DNA from: an uncultured Parvularculaceae bacterium
GTDB taxonomy: Bacteria > Pseudomonadota > Alphaproteobacteria > Caulobacterales > Parvularculaceae
Direction of reading: 5' to 3'
NCBI GenBank assembly: GCA_913055785.1
Contig: CAJXLJ010000006.1
Span: forward strand, 1 to 64,000
DNA: 64,000 nt
Shown here: positions 61,042 to 64,000 of the stretch, in pieces
Position numbering within the stretch: the stretch's first letter is position 1
How the letters are laid out: every line of letters starts with the position of its first letter
Translations under genes and position numbers: made by a program
Notes under the pieces: generated by a model
The model's database searches: none
The model's input: the letters and a program-made list of their open reading frames with translations, nothing else
What the model was told of the DNA's origin: nothing

Positions 61042-61282
61042 GCTTGGACTGACGGCGCGCACCCTAGCCCAAGCCCCCGCCGCGTCCAAACATCAAAAGA
61101 AACAACACTTTCGGCGCAAAGAGGCGCGGTTCTGCTCATCACCAGGCCTTCGCCTGCATCAAATCGGCGTCAAATATCAAGCACTTACCGGCGCATCCGA
61201 GCGTTAACCGGATATTGGCGGCGGCCGGGTCATGAATCGTCGGCGGGCGGCGGCGAACGCTTCCTGAAAACCGGAGGGCGGC

Positions 61283-62215
61283 ATGCTGGCGAGACGGACG
61301 GGCGGCGTAATCAGCGATGAAGCAAAAAAGCGCATCGCCGCACTCAAACATTACCCAACCATCGACACCTGGCGTAATCCGCTGACCCGCAGCATCGCCC
61401 GCAGGCTGGTCGAGGACGAATGGCGCAAGACCCTCGGCCAGATCGATTTCGAGTACCGGCTTTCCAAATGTGAAATAGAGGGCGTTTCATGCGTGCGCTA
61501 TGAAACCTCATCATCAAAGCCCGGCGCGCCGCTCATTCTCTATGTCCATGGCGGCGGCTTTGTCGCCGGCTCGCCGGAGATCAACGCCGCCAACGTGCTG
61601 CCCGCCTGCCATTTAAGCGGCTGCCCCGGGCTGGGCGTCGACTACACCTTGTTGCCGCGCGCGTATTTCCCGGCGCAGATCGATGAACTCGACAAAATCT
61701 ATGCGGCTCTCATCAAGGATGATCCGGATCGCCGTATTGTCATGCTTTCCGACTCGACTGGCGCGGCGATTTCGCTCGCTGCGATGATGCGCTGGCGCAC
61801 GAACGGCCTCAAGGCGCCGGCCGGCGCCGTCTTCCTGTCGCCTTGCATCGATGGCGATGGCGCTAGCGACACGCAGATCACCGCCGATCACCACGACCCG
61901 CTGATCCGCTCCATGGGCGGCAAGTTTACCCGTCAGTTGTTCCACTTTTACGCTCCCGACCGCGATCGAAAGGATCCGGCGGTCTCGCCGATTTACGGTG
62001 ACTTTTCTTATCTGCCGCCAATGCTGGTTCACGCCGGTTCGCGCGAAGTTTTGCTTGGCGACGCCGCGAGGCTTTCTGAAGCCGCCCGCCGCGCCGGGGT
62101 GGAAACCCATTTGCGCGTGTTCGATGGCATGTTTCACCGGTTCCATATGCATTGGAAACTCGATGAGACACGCGCCGCTCATGCGGATATTGCGGACTTT
62201 ATCCGCACGCTTTAA
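61283..62215 (+). CDS. Alpha/beta hydrolase, hormone-sensitive-lipase-like esterase
   Basis: 310 aa. The oxyanion motif VHGGGFVAGSPE is typical of the HSL group; the nucleophile elbow is SDSTGA instead of GDSAG. Acid and base are in VHAGSREVLLGDA and DGMFHRFHMHW. Acts on small carboxylic esters. ATG 61283 is used; GGAGGG precedes it. Overlaps the convergent small gene by 4 bp. Confidence 0.9.
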   Translation: MLARRTGGVISDEAKKRIAALKHYPTIDTWRNPLTRSIARRLVEDEWRKTLGQIDFEYRLSKCEIEGVSCVRYETSSSKPGAPLILYVHGGGFVAGSPEINAANVLPACHLSGCPGLGVDYTLLPRAYFPAQIDELDKIYAALIKDDPDRRIVMLSDSTGAAISLAAMMRWRTNGLKAPAGAVFLSPCIDGDGASDTQITADHHDPLIRSMGGKFTRQLFHFYAPDRDRKDPAVSPIYGDFSYLPPMLVHAGSREVLLGDAARLSEAARRAGVETHLRVFDGMFHRFHMHWKLDETRAAHADIADFIRTL

Positions 62216-62520
62216 GCGCGCGCGCCCAATATGCGTATGCGATAGCCGGCGCAGGCGATGATATAGACAAGCTCAAGTTCGAAGCTTCTGTTCAGCATCA
62301 CCTGGACCCAGTAGTAGTCCGCTTCAAAAGTCGCCGTATACAGATGATAGAAAACCAGAACGGCGTGCAGAACGTATAGCGGCGCCGGAAATACCCGTCG
62401 GCGCGCCATCTGAAAGAAGATCGCCGTCAGCGCGAGATCGAGCGCCGCATAGCCGAGCGATCTTGCCGGCGTATCAAGGTAAATCCAGAGCTGAAACGAG
62501 AAACCCCAGCCGATCGCCAA
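62212..62520 (-). CDS. Small multi-TM protein with uncertain start
   Basis: The first usable start in frame is TTG 62520 (102 aa: LAIGWGFSFQLWIYLDTP...), but the frame stays open to about 62650 and encodes another TM helix (WIIFLFYGALVAAALIVTHL) with no ATG, GTG or TTG. Either a non-canonical start lies in the upstream gene's 3' part or the first helix is not made. Four hydrophobic segments in all. No family recognised. Confidence 0.6.
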   Translation of the reverse strand: MAIGWGFSFQLWIYLDTPARSLGYAALDLALTAIFFQMARRRVFPAPLYVLHAVLVFYHLYTATFEADYYWVQVMLNRSFELELVYIIACAGYRIRILGARA

Positions 62521-62609
62521 ATATCGGGCGGCCGCCGCAAGCTGCGGCGACCGCGATAGATGCGTAACAATCAGCGCGGCTGCGACGAGCGCGCCGTAAA
62601 ATAGAAAAA

Positions 62610-62927
62610 TTATCCAATCCCAAGTATCGATGCGACAGCGCTCGGCGGATCATGTTTCGGCGTCCCGCCGCCGACCGCCTGAAGAACCTTCACCCCGTAC
62701 TCCATGGCCCGTGCGTTCAAAACGTCATGGGCCTGGCCGGTCACCTCGGCGAGATTCATCAGCGCGGCCTGAATATCGGCGTACGCCGCCTGCGCATCAC
62801 TAGCATGAAGCTTGCCATCGGCGGCCTTGGCGGCGGTCGCGCCGAGGGCCAACGTCGCGGCGAGGCCCGCAATTTGCTTCTCGAAACGCAACAACAGTAT
62901 CTGTTCCTTACGGAGGTCTTGCGTCAT
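62610..62927 (-). CDS. Hypothetical protein
   Basis: 105 aa, MTQDLRKEQILLLRFEKQIAG then an Ala-rich helix (LAATLALGATAAKA) and ASDAQAAYADIQAALMNLAEVTGQAHDVLNARAMEYGVKVLQAV, all helical. No signal peptide is convincing because of the charged start. ATG 62927 is preceded by GGGGACG. Upstream of the small TM gene on the same strand, so perhaps cotranscribed. No family known. Confidence 0.65.
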   Translation of the reverse strand: MTQDLRKEQILLLRFEKQIAGLAATLALGATAAKAADGKLHASDAQAAYADIQAALMNLAEVTGQAHDVLNARAMEYGVKVLQAVGGGTPKHDPPSAVASILGIG

Positions 62928-62950
62928 AAGCGTCCCCTATACCTAAGGTT

Positions 62951-63328
62951 ATGATTAATAAACAATCACAACCTATACGTGTGCATTCAAAATTGCTAGG
63001 GTTAATTCACGGTATCGGGGAATTTAGAGCGACGGCCCGGGAGAAATGTTCGTTGAGTTCGGATGAAGAAGATCGCTATGCGGCGCGGATCGGCCGGAAT
63101 ATGTGGCGGCTTGCAAAACGCCGGGCTGCGGAACTGCGCACGAGCGGCCTGGCGCCGGCGCGTGTCAGCGATCAGGCGACCATGATTGATAATAAAGCTG
63201 GGTCGCAAGCCGGGCCCCGCGGTGCAGCGTCGACGGCGCCGGATCAGCGTCCGAAATCTCTCTCAGAATTTCTTCGAGCACTGGCCGCAGAGCTTGGCAA
63301 AGACGATCGCGGCCCTGACGGGTCGTGA
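62951..63328 (+). CDS. Uncertain hypothetical protein, overlapping the HTH gene
   Basis: 125-aa frame with a polar start and a basic helix (SSDEEDRYAARIGRNMWRLAKRRAAELRTSGLAPARVSDQ). It runs 164 bp into the end of the better-supported HTH gene on the other strand. The first half could be a genuine short gene extending over the neighbour; ribosome-binding site weak. Confidence 0.3.
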   Translation: MINKQSQPIRVHSKLLGLIHGIGEFRATAREKCSLSSDEEDRYAARIGRNMWRLAKRRAAELRTSGLAPARVSDQATMIDNKAGSQAGPRGAASTAPDQRPKSLSEFLRALAAELGKDDRGPDGS

Positions 63329-63710
63329 CTTTTGAAAGCGCCGTATAGGTATGGATGACGGCCTCTGCGGCGATATCTGCAAGTTCGTCCGGCGGCGGCG
63401 TATCTTCCGAAACCATGTGACTCACCACTGCGGCGATCGATTGCTTCAGCCGGTCGCGGTTTAGCTCCATCGCCTCCCCGCCGCCGCAATAGCCGATGAC
63501 TTCGCCGCCGGTTTGTCGGCTCCCTTGATAAAGATCATGTAACGGAACCGCGCCGCCGGTCGCTTCGACGATACGCCGCGCCAGCGCCGGTTTCGGCGTC
63601 TGCCTTCTCCCGATGATGCGGTAGAGCGTTTGACGCGAAGCTCCGACCCGATCGGAAAAATCCCTTACGGACTCATCGACTTCCCGCAAATATCGTTTCA
63701 ATGGATGCAT
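63165..63710 (-). CDS. HTH transcriptional regulator (XRE/Cro-like)
   Basis: 181 aa. N-terminal HTH: LREVDESVRDFSDRVGASRQTLYRIIGRRQTPKPALARRIVEATGGAV (about 8-55), of YdaS/Cro-like type, followed by a helical region with CGGGEAMELNRDRLKQSIAAVVSHMV and a C-terminal helix. Divergent from the ABC-F gene across a gap with a 21-bp palindrome (63787-63807), its possible operator. Ligand and targets unknown. Confidence 0.8.
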   Translation of the reverse strand: MHPLKRYLREVDESVRDFSDRVGASRQTLYRIIGRRQTPKPALARRIVEATGGAVPLHDLYQGSRQTGGEVIGYCGGGEAMELNRDRLKQSIAAVVSHMVSEDTPPPDELADIAAEAVIHTYTALSKVTTRQGRDRLCQALRPVLEEILREISDADPAPSTLHRGARLATQLYYQSWSPDR

Positions 63711-63786
63711 AGCGACGCCCCGGGACGAGACGCTCAGCGCGCCGCGCCATCCTGAAGATTGTCACAAGAGCCGCAACATTTCGTTA

Positions 63787-63807
63787 AACCGACCGATCCG
63801 GTCGGTT
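63787..63807. promoter_or_regulatory. Palindrome AACCGACC-GATCC-GGTCGGTT
   Basis: 8-bp perfect arms with a 5-bp spacer, 35 bp before the ABC-F start and 77 bp before the HTH regulator start. A likely operator, of HTH or TetR type. Confidence 0.6.
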
Positions 63808-63841
63808 GCAGTGACCGGGGCGGCGGCGATAAAGCAGTGCA

Positions 63842-64000
63842 ATGGCCGGTCATTTACTATCATTGACGGATATCGCCCTCAGCTTCGGCGGGACGCCTTT
63901 GCTCACAGCGGCGTCGCTGGAAGTCGAGCCCGGCGCGCGCATCGCCCTTGTCGGCCGTAATGGTTCGGGCAAGTCGACGTTATTGAAGATCGCAGCGGGC
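63842..64000 (+). CDS. ABC-F type ATP-binding protein, 5' part only
   Basis: The first 53 codons are visible before the right edge: MAGHLLSLTDIALSFGGTPL, then the Walker A region LVGRNGSGKSTLLKIAAG. The start pattern (no membrane part, LSFGG near residue 15) is that of Uup/ABC-F translation factors. The rest lies outside the window, so Walker B and signature motifs cannot be checked. Confidence 0.8.
   Translation, partial: MAGHLLSLTDIALSFGGTPLLTAASLEVEPGARIALVGRNGSGKSTLLKIAAG

Noticed and set aside
1-64000. CRISPR arrays, rRNA genes or a replication origin
   Set aside because: No regularly spaced repeats, rRNA-like sequence or DnaA-box cluster noticed on reading.

Overview
The window looks like an alphaproteobacterial chromosome, perhaps of the Parvularcula/Hyphomonas/sphingomonad type. 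This is inferred from the many TonB-dependent receptors in catabolic loci, the KDO pathway gene kdsB, the PaiB, azoreductase and ABC-F housekeeping genes, and the moderate-to-high GC. No species can be named. There are two very different halves. The left 47.8 kb is accessory and catabolic. The right 16 kb, starting at a tRNA-Ser(GGA) gene, looks like ordinary core genome.

Region 1 (1-26 kb) is a catabolic cluster for a hydrophobic, probably cyclic or terpenoid/steroid-like compound. It holds an ACAD10/11-like acyl-CoA dehydrogenase, an APH-type kinase, a two-subunit CoA transferase, a thioesterase, five SDRs, a class I P450 with its own 2Fe-2S ferredoxin, an epoxide hydrolase, an FMN alpha-hydroxyacid dehydrogenase, an aldo/keto reductase, a BKACE (DUF849) enzyme, an acyl-CoA ligase, three alpha/beta hydrolases and two TonB-dependent receptors. 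A likely logic is outer-membrane uptake, hydrolysis, P450 oxidation and epoxide opening, redox steps by SDRs, CoA activation, then beta-oxidation-like cleavage, with BKACE and the CoA transferase handling beta-keto acids. Two recurring palindromes mark probable regulons: GTGCG-N5-CGNAC in several promoters between 4.5 and 16 kb, and AATAC-N6-CGTATT in front of a receptor and an esterase on either side of a TetR gene.

Region 2 (26.6-41.4 kb) is a pectin/uronate utilisation locus: TRAP transporter, Tat-exported carboxylesterase, KDPG aldolase, KDG kinase, KduD, an RpiB-family isomerase, a LacI regulator, a PL1 pectate lyase, a hydratase-family enzyme, a PepSY-like lipoprotein and a TonB-dependent receptor. 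The LacI-type operator TGACACCGGTNNCN occurs in all three promoter regions, so the locus is probably one regulon.

Region 3 (41.4-47.8 kb) is a scar zone: a decayed serine-recombinase tail with clustered CAGGGAA motifs, three orphan genes including a five-TM protein with a C-terminal XRE domain, and an IS1595-family element with 27-bp terminal inverted repeats and three passenger genes, ending 12 bp from the tRNA-Ser 3' end.

Region 4 (47.8-64 kb) is core-like: TerC, KdsB, VanZ-like, GalE (with its catalytic Lys replaced by Met), a PP-type phosphatase, a NovU-like methyltransferase, ArgE, PaiB, a stand-alone homocysteine methyltransferase under a perfect 14+14 bp inverted repeat, a histone-H1-like protein, LysR/DoxX/azoreductase, a tandem-FKBP lipoprotein, an HSL-type esterase, small unknown genes, an HTH regulator and the start of an ABC-F gene cut by the right edge. 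All calls come from reading the sequence; no database search was possible.
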